From contig DAIDJA010000135.1 of the NCBI GenBank assembly GCA_027451605.1, positions 1 through 5,488 on the forward strand: a DNA stretch of 5,488 nt, read 5' to 3'. The translations under genes were made by a program, and so were the position numbers. This DNA comes from Acidimicrobiales bacterium. Its GTDB lineage: Bacteria; Actinomycetota; Acidimicrobiia; Acidimicrobiales; JABEUL01. Shown here piece after piece: positions 5,482-5,488 of the stretch (its first letter is position 1; each line of letters begins with the position of its first letter). The notes under the pieces were generated by a model, which did not search any database, was not told the DNA's origin, and saw only the letters and a list, made by a program, of their open reading frames with translations.

Positions 5482-5488
5482 GAGCCGA
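5478..5488 (+). CDS. cinA: Start of the next gene, probably CinA (competence/damage-inducible protein)
   Basis: Only ATG-AGA-GCC-GA is visible, reading M-R-A-(D/E), cut by the right edge. CinA proteins commonly begin M-[KR]-A-E, and cinA usually follows pgsA in actinobacteria and in many Firmicutes, so context rather than sequence drives the call. The ATGA overlap with the pgsA stop and the AAGGAG at 5467-5472 make a translated gene here likely. CinA acts in pyridine nucleotide (NMN) salvage and ADP-ribose hydrolysis; none of its domains can be checked here. Confidence 0.5.

Overview
The window looks like a chromosomal segment from a low-to-moderate-GC bacterium, most likely an actinobacterium (possibly a marine Acidimicrobiia-like lineage). 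Three things suggest this. The order rimO – pgsA – (cinA) is typical of the actinobacterial neighbourhood that usually leads into recA. The second gene of the central operon closely resembles the mycobacterial alpha-methylacyl-CoA racemase. Genes that open a transcription unit have promoter-like -10 boxes immediately before the start codon and no Shine-Dalgarno, whereas genes inside an operon have one. The taxonomic call is an inference; no marker gene here settles it.

Layout. Positions 1-569 (minus strand) hold the 5' part of a family 1 glycoside hydrolase gene that runs off the left edge. A 277-nt divergent intergenic region (570-846) carries promoter candidates for both flanking genes and two weak dyads. 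Positions 847-2917 (plus) hold a two-gene unit: an alpha/beta hydrolase, then an alpha-methylacyl-CoA racemase of the CaiB/BaiF (family III CoA-transferase) fold. The unit ends at a hairpin followed by an intrinsic terminator (2956-2980). Positions 3061-4455 hold rimO, which modifies ribosomal protein S12. A 378-nt AT-rich stretch with no convincing gene follows (4456-4833); it contains a 12-bp hairpin over the rimO stop codon and a second hairpin further on. Positions 4834-5481 hold pgsA, whose last bases overlap (ATGA) the start of the next gene. Only three codons of that gene are visible; they fit CinA and follow a good ribosome binding site.

Function. The left half is catabolic: sugar release from glycosides, ester or thioester-type hydrolysis, and epimerisation of 2-methyl-branched acyl-CoAs from methyl-branched lipids or sterol side chains. 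The right half is housekeeping: ribosome modification, anionic phospholipid synthesis, and the start of the cinA/recA region. I see no CRISPR array, insertion sequence, tRNA or rRNA, and no clear previously undescribed system. The best leads are the structured rimO-pgsA gap, the leaderless-start pattern, and the hydrolase-racemase pair placed beside a conserved housekeeping block.
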